NCBI GenBank assembly: GCA_029204225.1
Contig: CM055111.1
Location: 46,987,224 to 47,051,223, forward strand
DNA length: 64,000 nt
Direction: 5' to 3'
From: Diphasiastrum complanatum
Lineage: Eukaryota; Streptophyta; Lycopodiopsida; Lycopodiales; Lycopodiaceae
Numbering within the stretch: the first letter of the stretch is position 1; the number at the start of each line of letters is the position of its first letter. The notes under the pieces were generated by a model. The model was not told where the DNA came from, made no database searches, and was given only the letters and a program-made list of their open reading frames with translations. The position numbers and the translations under genes were made by a program. Positions 22,560-35,860 of this stretch are shown piece by piece.

Positions 22560-25526
22560 ACTATTGTGCTGATGTCCTGTCTACTCAGTGGATTAGGACC
22601 GGTTGCCCTCGCCACGAGGCAAGTGCCCTCACTCAGAAAAGATCTGCTCTCTGTCTCCAAGATGGCAGATCTAGGCGTTCGAGTTTTGTTTGACGGCAAC
22701 ACTTGTCGTATGATCGAGAAGACAACAAACAAGTTGCTCACGGTCGAATGCAGAGAAGGAAACCTCTATCAGGCCAAAATAATTAGCAACTCTGATAGCA
22801 TATTAAATGCTTCAAACAACGAAGATCAACTCTGGCATAGGAGAATGTATCATCTGAACATGCGGAGCCTGTACGACATGAGCACAAAGGACATTGTCAC
22901 AGGTCTCAAAATATCAAGGCCCAAGGCTGAGTTCTGCGAAGCTTGTCAGAAAGGCAAGCAACATCGAAATCCATTCACACACGAAGGAAGAAGGGCCAAG
23001 GAAGTTCTTGAGCTTGTCCACTCTGATGTGTGTGGACCGATGAAAACAAATTTGTTCTCAGGTTCGAGATATTTTCTAACGTTCATAGATGATTACAGCC
23101 AAATGACCACGATCTACTACTTGAAGAAGAAATCCGAACTGTTTGATTCTTTCAAGAAGTTCATGGCATTCATAGTGTGACACACCTCAAAAAGGATACA
23201 AATCCTTAGATCTGACAATGGAGGTGAATACAAAAGCACAAAATTCTCAAGATTCTGCGAAGAACAGAGGATTGAACACCTGTTCACTCCTACATACACA
23301 CCAGAATACAACGGTGTGGCAGAAAGAAAAAATAGAACACTAGTCGAAGGAGCCAGATGCATGATGGCACAGGCTCAATTGTCAGGTCAATTCTGGGCCG
23401 AGGCAATAGCTGCAGCTATACACCTGTAGAACAGATCTACAACGACAACGCTGGAGAACAAAACACCATATGAGATGTGGACAGGCAAAAAGCCTGATCT
23501 GTCATATGCACGAGTGTTTGGATGTGCAGCATACAAGCACATTCCAAAGGAAAAGAGAAGCAAACTCGACAACAAATCCGAGCAAACAATCATGGTCGGG
23601 TACTCAAACGAAACACATGTATACAGACTCTACGATCCAACCACAAAGAAGGTTGTTTTGAGCAGAGATGTAAAGTTCGACGAGTCCACATACCCTGGAC
23701 TGAAAGACAAAAGAGGCCATGAGATGTTCACACTGCTGCCTATTCAAGAGGGAGATCGAGGACAGTCGTCAAATCAAAATGCAGGACCCCAGACTCTAGA
23801 GCAGCAGGAGACAGAGCATCGACCCCATGAACAAGAAATGTTCGAGCAGCGACGAAACGAACCTCAAAGGTCAACAAGACAAAGAAAACCTCAAGACCGC
23901 TATTTTGACAATCTTCAATGGAGCGAAGACACGCAATTCCAGTACTGCAACTTCATAGAAGAGCTAGCAACATACCAAGAAGCTATCTAGAGTCCAGAGG
24001 GAGAATTCTGGAAATAGGAAATATCAGAAGAGATCGAGTTGATGAGGCAAAACGAGGCATGGACATTAGAGCCACTGCCAGAAAACAGAAAAGTAGTTGA
24101 CTGCAAGTGGGTGTATAAGAAAAAGCTGCAATCAGATGACACCATTGGCCGCTATAAAACAAGGCTTGTCGCGAAGGGCTACACGGAGACATATGGTGTT
24201 GACTATTTCGACACATATTTGCCCATGGTCAAGATGACAAGCATAAGGTTGCTCCTTGCATACGCCACACAGTACAATTTGGAAATTCACCAGATTGACG
24301 AGAAAACAGCCTTTCTCCACGGAGGTCTAGAGGAGAAAATTTTCATGAAGCAACTTGAATGCTATGAAGACCCCGACAGTAGACAATATGTTTGTCGATT
24401 GCAGAGATGCATCTACGGTTTAAAACAAGCATCACGAGCCTGGTACAAAAAGCTTGATGGTCTTCTAAAGTCTCTAGACTTCAATCCTACTCAACCAGAC
24501 TATAATGTCTACATCAAAAGAGTAGGAAAGGATTTTGTGATACTGACCATTTTCGTAGATGATTCGCTAATGATAGAAAATTCCTTAATGATGATCAAAG
24601 AAATGAAGAGTCACAGATCTTGGAGAAGCAACAAAATGCCTAGGATTGGAGATCAGAAGAAATCGAATAAATGGCGAAATGCACTTGAGTCAGTCAGAAT
24701 ACGCCAGAAAAGTGCTAAAGCAGTACCACATGATGGACTGTGAAGAGAAAGCCACACCAATGATAGCTGGAGCCAAGCTCACGAAACATGATTCTCCAAA
24801 AACAGAAGAGGAAGAACAGAAGATGGCAAGTATACCCTACGAACTTAATCGGTAGTCTGATGTACTTAACAATTTGTACCAGACCCGATCTAGTCTTCTC
24901 TGTCTACGCATTGAGCCAATTCTGTTCCAATCCTGGTCTAGCACATTGGAAAATGGCCAAACGAATCCTACAGTATCTGAAGGGTACCCAGAATGTTGGA
25001 TTAACCTACAGAGCTAGAAACAAAGAGAATGGATTCGAGCTGCATCACTATAGTAATGCGAGCTGGGCGAGCTGCAAAGATGACAACAAGTCCATGACTG
25101 GAGGATGTAAGATAGCATGCGGAGCTGCAATCAGCTGGATATGCAAAAAGCAAACCTGGGTAGCTCAATCCTCTTGCGAAGTTGAGTATGTCGCAGTCTC
25201 GAAAGTGGCAAATGAGGTAGTGTGGCTGCAAATGATGTTGGAGGCAATCGGGATACCACAAGAGGGGCCAAGCATGATCATGATGGACTCTCAGAGTGCC
25301 ATCTATCTGTCCCAGGATCTTTTCTTCCATTCAAAGACAAAGCACATTCCTCTGAAGTACCATCATATTCAAGATTTGATCTCGAAAGGAGAGCTCTAGG
25401 TCCTGTTCATAAAATTAGAAAATATGATTGCAGATCTCCTCACGAAACCGCTCGACAAGCCACTCTTTACCAAGCAAAGAGAGACAATTGGATTAAACGA
25501 ACAAAGCCGCAAGGTTCAAGAGCGAG

Positions 25527-26329
25527 TGTCAGAAATGGTGAGCTCCTGCAACTTTGTCGCAGCACGAACAAGACACGAAGGTCAAACAAGAACGATTCGT
25601 GACAGTCAACGTGTCTTTGACTCGAAGCACGAATGATTCGCAAATCAATAGCGAATCGCAAACACACCTCCAGGATCGCAAACCGCAAAAGGGACACGAA
25701 ATGAAAACTAAAAAAAGAAATGAAAAGAACGAAAGCAAACGGGAGATAACGAATCAGACGAAGAAAAATCTTTTGCACTGCCAGCTGGCAGCTCAAAGGG
25801 CTTCACGCCCAGCTGAAACGAGTAGCAATGAGGGAGACTAACTAACTAGTTGATTAGCATTAACTAGTCATGTGATTCGATGTTTAGCTATCTTGTAAAC
25901 TCCACATAGTGGAGGTATAAACGATCATCTCTGGATCATAACAAGTAGATGTGAATAACGAGATCTGTAAGAGACAAAGAGAAACATAGCGAATAGAGTC
26001 AGAAAGTAAAGACACCATAGCTGTGCATGAAAGTCTGCCAATGAGCAGAACATAGAAAAAGAGTAGAATGTCATTCCGCGTACGAACGAGACACTGACGA
26101 ATTCACTCTAAATTAAAACTGATAATACAGTCACTCTATTTTTGTACATCTCATCTTGTGCTGTGTATCATGATTGCTAGAATAAAATATGTTCTATGAT
26201 GCGTGGTCGAGTGTCTGGGATCCTGTAAGGGCTTCCGCACGTAAAGATAATTTAAAGACAGAAAATTGTTTGCGATAAAGAAGACGAAGAGGACGAATAC
26301 GAATCAGTCCACATACGCAATTCTCGACA
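25527..26329 (+). repeat. Copia LTR (803 bp)
   Basis: It starts TGTCAGAAATGG directly after the purine tract CAAGAGCGAG and ends CTCGACA directly before a primer-binding site. Its sequence is found inverted in the two LTRs at 29890 and 34579. Confidence 0.85.
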
Positions 26330-26342
26330 TGGTATCAGAGCC
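26330..26342 (+). other. Primer-binding site, initiator tRNA-Met type
   Basis: TGGTATCAGAGCC is the classic plant copia primer-binding site and lies flush against the LTR end. Confidence 0.85.
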
Positions 26343-29300
26343 AATAGGTTGTCACTACTGATATCCCATATTCAATCTCCTCTTCTTCTAATTCTATCTC
26401 ATCCAAACGTGGGGCCCTCAAATTACTCCCAATTTGGCCTTGTACGATCATAGGAAACACATCATTTCCATTTGTATCTTCTTCTCCCATCATTTCCACA
26501 TCATTTGGAGTTTGGATGAGTGGTTCAAGTTCTTCCAAAACATCCTCAAACTTGGATGGTGGTTCATCGTGTGTATCCAATTCAACAATATCTTTTCCTT
26601 CAAACACATGTCGTTTTCTTGCATTAAGTTGGATCACATACCACCATCTTGGGTCTATTCGATCTGGATGGAATATAATCTGCCAAAGAATTAAAAAAAT
26701 TAAGTTAGTCTTATAAGATTGATACATAAATAATTGGATTGAGAACATTAATGACATTGGAACTGTAGAGTCTCACCTGTTCGCAATGTCGTGGCAATAC
26801 TAAAGTGTCATGAGAGTTCATTGATATACATTTTGTGGAGTAGATTTGAAAAAACTTTGAGTTATCATTTCTAATTGTGCATTGCTTCCACGATAGATGA
26901 CCTTAAACCATTTTACATCAAAAATAAAGTATTTGTCGTTAGTCTCGTAATCGACTTCATAAATATGTTGCAGTGTGCCGACATAGTCTAAGTTGCTTGA
27001 AATGACATTAGGGTCCATCACACTAGAACGACTCTCTTGTTAAAAGTTGGCCATTGTACCACAATCATATGTACGTCGCTTGTTGCCAACTCTCTCAACA
27101 TGATAATGGTGTCCATATGCCCACATGGCAATGTATGATGTATATTAAAACACAACAAAAACAAATGTCTGTAATTAAAAATACTATTTATATATTGAGT
27201 AGTACAAAAACAATACAACACTAACCTTCCATCCACATCCATGAGCAAATTTCCATTCTAATTCGGTCACTTCTTCTCCATTTTCGGATGCTTTTAGCAT
27301 CGTATCAAAAACTCATTCACAAGAGCATTTTGAAGGTAAAGGCTCCAAAGATTAGTTGTTCTCCAATGCTCTTCTTCTTCTTCGCTTGATATTTCTTCTT
27401 CGTTTCAGTGTTATGTTTCTTTCCTTTTTGGCTTCTTTATACCTTGAGATCCACTTTTCCATTTGTCCACAGTTATATAATATGAACGTGTCAATTTTCT
27501 CTTTTCATTGAGGTGAAAGTATCTTTTGCACACCATTTCCTTGTGGTACTTCACCCTTAACATGTTCATCTTCTTCTTCACACCACATTCTTGGACTTGC
27601 AAGATGCAATTGTGAGATTCGGTGATATAAAACAAAGATTCCTATACAAGCCAACTTTCTACAATGCTACCTTCTGGCCTTGCCTTTTGTCTCACAAAGC
27701 CCTTCAAAACTTTCATAAAGCGCTCAAGGTAGAACATCCATCTCATGTACTTCTTCGACCAAATGACTAGAAGATGAACTTGTATATCAAAAAAGGAAGT
27801 TGTAAAATCCTTTTCCAACAAACATACCATTTCAATCATTGGGATTTTCATGGATTCCAATTCAATATTTTTTATTTCTTTTGAGGAAATCCACCTACAA
27901 GATTGATAGTACATTAGGTTGTTTAACACATAAAAATATTGAAATAACACATATTTATACAAGTGTTTAAAAAAATTTACAAACCTAATCATCAATGACA
28001 AATTGTAAAGTGTATTTCATATGTCATCATTAAAGAGACCTCGAATAGAAAGTGGAAGTATGAATCGAAACATCTTATGCCAATCATGCGATTTCAATCC
28101 ACTTAATTTACCATCTTTGGTAAATGATTTGCATAAAGAATGTGCATAGCGTGTTGGAGTTCTCATTTGTTTTATGACATGTTTAACATATTAGAGTTGC
28201 TCTTTTGTAAGAATCCATGGCATGCTAGGTAGAATCTCATCTCCACCTTCGGTGTATTGAATCCAATAGGGTCTTTTCACATCGGCCGCTTGTAGTTCTT
28301 TATAAGTTGCGGAGTTGTCCTTTATGCCAATGATGTGGTTCCATAAGGATTCACCGACGTTTTTGAATATGTGCATAGGATCCAATAGATGGTTTATCAA
28401 TAAATTTCTCCAATAGGATAATTCATGAAAAATAGACAACCGTTTCATACTATCAATGAATTCATTCCATAAAGAATTAACGTCGTGATGTTTAAGTCAT
28501 TCACCATGCCATTTTGCTACTCCCATGTGTGGGGGTGGTGGTGTAGTTATAGGATTATCTCCTCGCCCTCCAAAAAATCGCTTATTCAACCTTCAAAAAG
28601 GATGATCAAATGTATTTGCGATGATTTTCGTACACCACTTTTTTCAACATATTTGTGCTATGTCAACCCTCCAAAAGTGGTCCACAAATATAACATGCAT
28701 TGTAACCCAATGTGGTTAAACCTGCATAGTTCATAAATCAAATTGGACATAAGCTTAGTTAAATATACTCAAACGCTAAACCCTAAAATGGATTAGATTA
28801 ATTATATAGATACCTGAACATTCACTTAAACCGGGATAGTCATGCATCGTCCACATTAGGATTCCACAAACAATGAAGCTCCTTTTTTGTAAAGGTCTCG
28901 AAATGACATAAGCGTGAATACCATTCCAAAGAATGCACAATTCATTGACCAAAGGTGCAAGATACACATCCATGTTCTTAACCTTGTACTTTCCTAGAAT
29001 CAATAAAGCCAATAACAAGTGTCCCGTTTTAATACTCAACCATGGAGGTATGTTATAATTAACGAGCACAACTGGCCATGTGGACCAGGTTGATGCTTGA
29101 ACGCTAGAAGGATTTACGCCATCCATAGCAAGGCCAAATTTCAAATTATGATGTTCATTTTTAAACTCGGGCCATTGGTCTTCAATATGTTTCCATGCAA
29201 GTGAGTCACTTGGTACTCGCATCACATCATTCGTAGATCAATTTTTGACATGGAATCCACTAGTTGTGCCAAAGATTTACATCGAAATAAACGTTGCAAT

Positions 29301-29889
29301 CATGGGATAATTGGAAAATGTCGTAACACTTTTTGTGGCACCTTATCCCCTTGTACGTCATCTCGATAATGTGAAGCGTTACATGTTGGACATTGAAGCT
29401 TTTCAGAATGCTCACCTCTATATAAAACATGATCTTCTAGACATGCATGTATTGTGTCGTAATCCATTTCAAGCATGGTCTTTCGTGCTACTTTTTGTGT
29501 TTTAGGTATCACATTTTCTTTCGGAAGTATTCGATGCAACACAACCTAAAAAAAGAGCAATGTGAGTTAACTTAATGTAAATATGCTATAAAGTACAATA
29601 GTTGTGTTATGCGTTAAGTACCCGAATAATGATGTCACGCTATGGTCACTCCATTTGTATGTTGTTTGAAGGTTTAGAATAAGAATTGACATACCTAGTC
29701 TCGAAATGGATGCTCCTAGATACAAAGGAGTGTCTGCCTCCTTGCGCAAGAGAATCTTGTCTTCATCCATCTCAAATTGTTTGTGATCTTTGTTTTCATT
29801 AGAAGATGCATGCATAGCATCATTCCCATTTGTTGCAAAGTAGGATTCAAACATATTGTGCATTGCTTCGTCATGTCGCACCTCATCAT

Positions 29890-30653
29890 TGTCGCAGAAG
29901 CTTTTTCTTGTTTCGTGTTCGTCCTCTCTTCTAATTCGCGAACAATTTTCTATCTTTGAATTTTCTTTTCATGTGGAAGCTCTTACGGGATCCCAGACAC
30001 TCGACTACGCATCATAGAACATATTTTATTCTAGCAATCAAGAGACACAGCACAAGGCCAAGAGATACACGAAATAGAGCGACTATATTGTCAGTTTGGT
30101 TTTAGAGCGAGATCGTTAGTGTCTCGCTCGTTGGCGGAATGACTCTCTGCTCTTTCGCTGTGTTCTGCTCGTTGGTAGACTTTCATGCACAACTATGGTA
30201 TTTTGCTTTCTTACTCTATTCGCTATGTCTCTCTCTGTTTCTTACAGATCTTTTTATTCACTATTTCTCTTCTTACCATTATGATCCAGAGAGGTTCATT
30301 TATACCTCCACTGTGTGGAGTTTACAAGATAGCTAAACGTAGAATCACAACACTAGTTAACACTAATCAACTAGTTAGTTAGTCTTTGTCATTGCTATTC
30401 GTTTCAGCTGGGCATGAAGCCCGTTGAGCTGCCAGCTGGCAGTGCGTAAGATTTCTCTTCGTGTGTTTTCGTTCTTTTCGTTTCTTTTCGTAGTTTTCAT
30501 TTTGCGTCCATTTTGTGTTTACGATTTGTGATTGATTTGTGAATCGTCCGTGCTTCGAGTCAAAGACACGTTGATTGTCACGAATTGTTCTCATTCGACC
30601 TTCGTGTCTTGTTCGTGCTGCGACAAAGATGCAGGAGTTCACCATTTCTGACA
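29890..30653 (-). repeat. Left LTR of the nested copia fossil
   Basis: On the plus strand it starts TGTCGCAGAAGC and ends TTTCTGACA; the complement of the purine tract (CTCCCTCTTG) follows, as expected for the 3' LTR of a minus-strand element. Confidence 0.85.
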
Positions 30654-33600
30654 CTCCCTCTTGAACCTTGCAGCTTTGTTCATTCAATTCAATTGCCTCT
30701 CTTTGCTTGGTAAAGAGTGGCTTGTCAAGTGGTTTCGTGAGGAGATCTGCAATCATACTTTCTGATTTTATGAACTAGACCTGGAGCTCTCCTTTCGAGA
30801 TCAAATCTCAAATGTGATGGTACTTTAGAGGAATGTGCTTCATCTTTGAATGAAAGACATGATCCTGAGACAAATAGATGGCACTCTGAGAGTCCATCAT
30901 CATCATGCTTGGCCCCTCTTGTGGTATCCCGATTGCCTCCAACATCATCCGCAGCCACACTACCTCATTCACCACTTTCAAGACTACGACATACTCAGCT
31001 TTGCAAGAGGATTAGGCTACCAGGGTTTGCTTTTTGCATATCCAGCTGATTGCAGCTCCACACGCTATTGTACATCCAGTAATGGACTTGTTGTCATCCT
31101 TGCAGCTTGCCCAACTCGCATCACTATAGTGATGCAGCTCGAATCCTTTCTCCTCATTTTTAGCTCCAATATTATGGGTACCCTTCAGATACTATAGGAT
31201 TCGTTTGGCCATTTACCAATGTGCTAGACCAGGATTGGAACAGAATTGGCTCAATGCGTAACCAGAGAAGACCAGATCCAATCTGGTACAAATTGTCAAG
31301 TACATCAAACTCCCGATTAAGTTCTGGTAGGGTATACCTGCCATCTTCTGTTCTTCCTCTTCTGTTTTTGGGCAATCTTGTTTCGTGAGCTTGGCTCCAA
31401 CTATCATTGGTGTGGCTTTTTCTTTGTAGTCCATCATGTGGTACTGCTTCAGCACTTTTCTGGCGTATTCTGATTGACTCAAGTGCATTTCGCCATTTGT
31501 TTGATCTCTTCTAATCTCCAGCCCTAGGCATTTTGTTGCTTCTCTAAGATCTGTGATTTCGTAGCTTTCAGAAATCTGACTCTTCGTGTCTTTGATCAGC
31601 ATCAAGGAATTTCCTATCATCAGTGAATCATCCACGAAAATGGTCAGTATCACAAAATCCTTTCCTAATCTTTTGATGTAGACATTACAGTTTGGTTGAG
31701 TAGGGTTGAAGTCTAGAGACTTCAAAAGACCATCAAGCTTTTTGTACCAGGCCCGTGATGCATGTTTTAGATCGTAGATGCATCTCTGCAATCGACAGAC
31801 ATATTGTCTATTGTCGGGGTCTTCATAGCCTTCAGGTTGCTTCATAAAGATTTTCTGAATCTAGATCTCCGTGGAGAAAGGCTATTTTCACGTCAATCTG
31901 GTGAATTTCCATATTGTACTATGTGGCGTATGCAAGGAGTAGCCTTATGCTTGTCATCTTCACCATGGGCGAATATGTGTCAAAATAGTCGGCACCATAT
32001 CTCTGTGTGTAGCCCTTTGCGACAAGCCTTGCCTTGTAGAGGCCAATAGTGCCATCTGATTTTAGATTTTTCTTGTACACCCACTTGCAGTCGACTATTT
32101 TTCTGTTTTCTGGCAGCGGCTCTAATGTCCATGCCTCATTTTGCCTCATCGACTCGATATCCTCTCACATTGCCTACTTCCAAATTCTCACTCTGGACTC
32201 TGGATAGCTTCTTGGTATGTTGTTGGCCCTTCTGTGAAGCTGTAGTACTCAAAATGCATGTCTTCACTCCAATGAAGATTGTCAAAATAGCGGTCTGGAG
32301 CTCTTCTTTGTCTTGTTGACCTTCGAGCTCTTGTTCGTGGGGTCGATCCTCTGCTTTCTGCTGCTCTAAAATCTGGGGCTTTGCATTTTGATTTGATGTA
32401 TGTCCTCGATCTCCCTCTTGAATAGGCAGCAGTGTGAAGATCTCATGGCCTCTTTTGTCTTTCAGTCCAGGGAATGTGGACTCATTGAACTTCACCTCTC
32501 TGCTTGAAACAACCTTCTTCGTGGTTGGATCGTAGAGTCTATACACATGTGTTCCGTTCGAGTAGCCGACCATGATTGTTTGTTCGGATTTGTTATCGAG
32601 CTTGCTTCTCTTTTCCTTTGGAATGTGCTTGTATGTTGCACATCCAAACACTCATATGTATGACAGATCAGGCTTTCTGCCTGTCCACATTTTGTATGGT
32701 GTTTTGTTCTCTAGCGTTGTTGTTGTAGATCTGTTCTGCAGGTGTACAGCTGCAGCTATTGCCTCGGCCCAGAATTGGCCTGGCAATTGAGCCTATGCCA
32801 TCATGCATCTGGATCCTTCGGCTAGCGTTCTATTTTTTCTTTCTGCCACACCGTTGTATTCTGGTGTGTATGCAAGAGTGAACTGGTGTTCGATCCCCTA
32901 TTCTTCACAGAATCTTGAGAATTCTAAGCTTTTGTATTCACCTCCATTGTCAAATCTAAGGATTTGTATCTTTTTTGAGGTGTGTCGCTCTGCGAATGCC
33001 ACAAACTTCCTGAAAGAATCAAATACATCATATTTTTTCTTCAAGTAGTAGATCGTGGTCATTCGGCTGTAATCATCTATGAACATTAGAAATATCTCGA
33101 ACCTGAGAGCGAATCTGTTTTCATCGGTCCACACACATCAGAGTGGACAAGCTCAAGAACTTCTTTGGATCTTCTTCCCTTGTGTGTGAATGGATTCCGA
33201 TGTTGTTTCCCTTTCTGACAAGCTTCGCAGAACTCAGCCTCTGGCCTTGAAATCTTGAAACCTGTGACAATGTCCTTTCTGCTCATGTCATACAGGCTCC
33301 GCATGTTCAGATGATACATTCTTCTAGGCCAGACCTGATCTTCATGTTTTGAAGCATTTAATATGCTTTCAGAGTTGCTGATTATTTTGGCCTGGTAGAG
33401 ATTTCCTTCTCTTCATCCGACCATCAACAAATTGTTTTTCATCTTCTCATTCATACCGCAAGTGTTGTCATCGAACAAAACTCAAATGTCTAGATCTGCC
33501 ATCTTGGAGACAGATAGCAAATCCTTTCTGAGTGACTTTGATGACTCTGCAACGTTTGTCTTTTCAGCTTTGTTTTTTGTTTTTTGGGTTGAATCTGCAG

Positions 33601-34137
33601 TCGTATGCGGAATGTCCTTTCTTCTTGCAGTGCATGCAAGGTATTGTTGAATTGAACCAGCATTTGTTGGTCATATGGCTTGGTTTGTGGCAGTGATCGC
33701 AGGAAGAAGACTGTTGATTCGAGGACTTCGTCTTCTCGAATCTTGGCTTGTTTTTGTTCTTCTTATTTCCTTTGGTAAAGAGAGCCTTCTCTTGATCACT
33801 GCTTCCCTCTCCTTTGTCTCTCATCAGTCTCTCATCAGCGACAAGACTGACTGTTTTGTTGAATGTCATATCTGGTAGACTCAGTATGAGCATTCTCAAC
33901 ATTGATAGGACGTCGGTAGAGATTTCATGAAGTACATCTGCTGTTGTGGTGATGGGACTTGGTGCTCCTATTCTGATGCAGTGAGTTGAGCGAAGATCGT
34001 TCTGATCTTCTCAACGTGCTGATCTAACTGGTTGCAATCCCACCGTATGGATTGCAGCTGATTGTGAAGGTGCATGACTGAAGCTACAATCCTCACTTCA
34101 TACTTCTGCTTTAATCTTTCCCATGTTGCATGTGTGA

Positions 34138-34578
34138 TGCATAGTTGAGTGTCTGGGATCCCATCCCGTAAGAGCTTTCACACGAAAAGAAAAGTCAAAG
34201 ACATAAAATTGTTTACGAATCAGAAGAGAGGACGAACACGAAACAAGAAAAAGCTTCCGTGACATGGTATCAGAACCTACGGGTTATCACTACTGATATC
34301 CCAGCAGTGATCCTTCCAAACAACACAATATGGCTATGACAATCCAGACTAGAGTAGCAATCAGTCTTGATGGTGCAAATTATAGAATCTGGAAATTCAA
34401 AATCAAAACACTCATGAAGGGCGAAGGCATCTGGTCGGTGACTGAGCTCTAAGAGGTGCAGCCTCTAGAGGGAGACCCGAGGAGAGCTGAATGGATCAAA
34501 AAGGATGAGCGCAATGGCGATCATCGTTTCGTCCATAAATGAGGATCTACTCATGCAGATTGAAGACTGTGAAAGCAA
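34138..34578 (+). mobile_element. Part of the nested copia fossil: LTR end, primer site and gag start, plus strand
   Basis: The LTR end is followed by the tRNA-Met-type primer site at 34265-34276 (TGGTATCAGAAC) and then a gag N-terminus (AISLDGANYRIWKFKIKTLM). This part is oriented opposite to the rest of the element. Confidence 0.8.
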
Positions 34579-35235
34579 AACATATTTTATTCTAGCAATC
34601 AAGAGACACAGCACAAGGCCAAGAGATACACAAAATAGAGCGACTATATTGTCAGTTTGGTTTTAGAGCGAGGTCGTCAGTGTCTCACTCGTTGGCGGAA
34701 TGACTCTCTGCACTTTCACTGTGTTCTGCTCGTTGGCAGACTTTCATGCACAACTTTGGTATTTTGCTTTCTTACTCTATTCACTACGTCTCTCTCTGTT
34801 TCTTACAGATCTTTTTATTCACTATGTCTCTTCTTACAGTTATGATCTAGAGATGTTCGTTTATACCTCCACTATGTGGAATTTACAAGATAGCTAAACG
34901 TAGAATCACAACACTAGTTAATGCTAATCAACTGGTTAGTTAGTCTCTGTCATTGCTATTCGTTTCAGCTAAGCATGAAGCCCGTTGAGCTGCCAGCTGG
35001 CAGCACGTAAGATTTCTCTTCGTGTGTTTTTGTTCTTTTCGATTCTTTTCGTTGTTTTCGTTTTGCGCCCATTTTGCGCTTTGCGGTCCTGGAGGTGTGT
35101 TTACGATTCGCAATTGATTTGCAAATTGTTTGTGCTTCGAGTCAAAGACATGTTGACTGTTGCGAATTGTTCTCGTTCGACCTTTGTGTCTTGTTCGTGC
35201 TGCGACAAAGTTGCAGGAGTTCACCATTTCTGACA
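34579..35235 (-). repeat. Right LTR of the nested copia fossil
   Basis: Matches the left LTR over about 650 bases and ends TTCTGACA directly before the second ATCAT. Confidence 0.85.
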
Positions 35236-35860
35236 ATCATCATCATCATCATTAGAATTATTACTCGTTTCTCTAATTGTAATTGCTTCATGAATTTGTT
35301 TCGTTCTTTGTTCTCTCATGTCTATTAAAACTTGACGTTGCTTATTACTAAACACGGATGGATCAACTCTGTGGAATGGCATTCGATTTATTGGCTACAT
35401 ACATTAAACAAATTCAATCAGTTACATATATGAATTGAGGAATGTTATAATAAAAAACAATAATGTAAAGTTAACAAACCTCAATGTCTTCCAAATTTGA
35501 TGGTCGACCCTCACCTTTTCGTCCAAACTTCCAGGAATGATTTTTAACAATGCGTCTTTCACGCATCTTTTGCCCATCACACTTGATGCATGTGCACCAT
35601 ATTTTATCTTGAAAATAGTTTTCTGCAAGAAACAAACATCAAGTACATGTCACTTTACCACAATATTCGAAGTCATATTTAATCTATACTAACAAAGTCT
35701 TTATGAACAAGAAAACATGCATGTTTATTATTTACCTTGTTGACTTGAGTAGTGTCTTCATTGCTAGATCGATCTGAATGTAATCCATCTCTTTGGGATA
35801 AATTGCATATATGCACAAGTACAAAACAATTAGATAGTCAATTATCATGAACCTTGTGGA

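Larger units (their letters stand above)
22560..26369 (+). mobile_element. Ty1/copia fossil with 3' LTR
   Basis: Parts in order: pre-integrase (LWHRRMYHLNMRSLYDM, CEACQKGKQHRNPF), integrase core (LVHSDVCGPM, FIDDYSQMTTIYYLKKK, LRSDNGGEYKS), a variable linker, reverse transcriptase (WVYKKKLQSDDTIGRYKTRL, CIYGLKQASRAWYKKL, FVDDSLMI) and RNase H (RPDLVFSVYALSQFCSN, AISWICKKQTWVAQSS). A purine-rich tract then precedes the LTR at 25527. The 5' LTR and gag are not present; broken in several places. The LTR is followed by a primer-binding site and 27 bases of leader, which a 3' LTR should not have. It is the same family as the fossil at 29890-35235. Confidence 0.85.
29890..35235 (-). mobile_element. 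Ty1/copia fossil inserted in the CACTA element, with both LTRs and target duplication
   Basis: The outer LTRs are at 29890-30653 and 34579-35235, and the flanking bases ATCAT at 29885-29889 and 35236-35240 form a 5-bp target duplication. Between them the minus strand carries RNase H, reverse transcriptase, integrase, pre-integrase and the zinc-knuckle part of gag (CDHCHKPSHMTNKCW and CMHCKKKGHSAYDC, about 33600-33720). A part at 34138-34578 with LTR end, primer site and gag start lies on the plus strand. The two LTRs differ at about 45 of some 650 bases aligned by eye, nearly all transitions. At flowering-plant rates that suggests a few million years; the true rate here is unknown. The element is broken in many places. 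Confidence 0.85.
26370..35860 (-). mobile_element. CACTA (En/Spm) transposon, split by a copia insertion
   Basis: CACTA sequence occupies 26370-29889 and 35236 to about 35860; the DNA between belongs to a copia fossil. Minus-strand coding remnants run, from the 5' side, through an N-terminal region (35422-35628), a Cys-rich segment (CPTCNASHYRDDVQ, PQKVLRHFPIIPRLQRLF, about 29300-29540) and the tnp2 transposase core (LKFGLAMDGVNP, WPVVLVNYNIPPW, 28776-29225). A further core segment (DPMHIFKNVGESLWNH, 28191-28448), a DUF4218-like part (FFDIQVHLLV, FVRQKARPEGSI, 27642-27780) and a DUF4216-like part (FDVKWFKVIYRG, DPRWWYVIQLNARKRHVFE, 26500-27020) follow. This is the usual order of a CACTA transposase gene. 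Frame changes and stops separate most blocks, so it is not active. Terminal CACTA repeats were not found. The left part ends at copia sequence at 26369. Confidence 0.8.
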
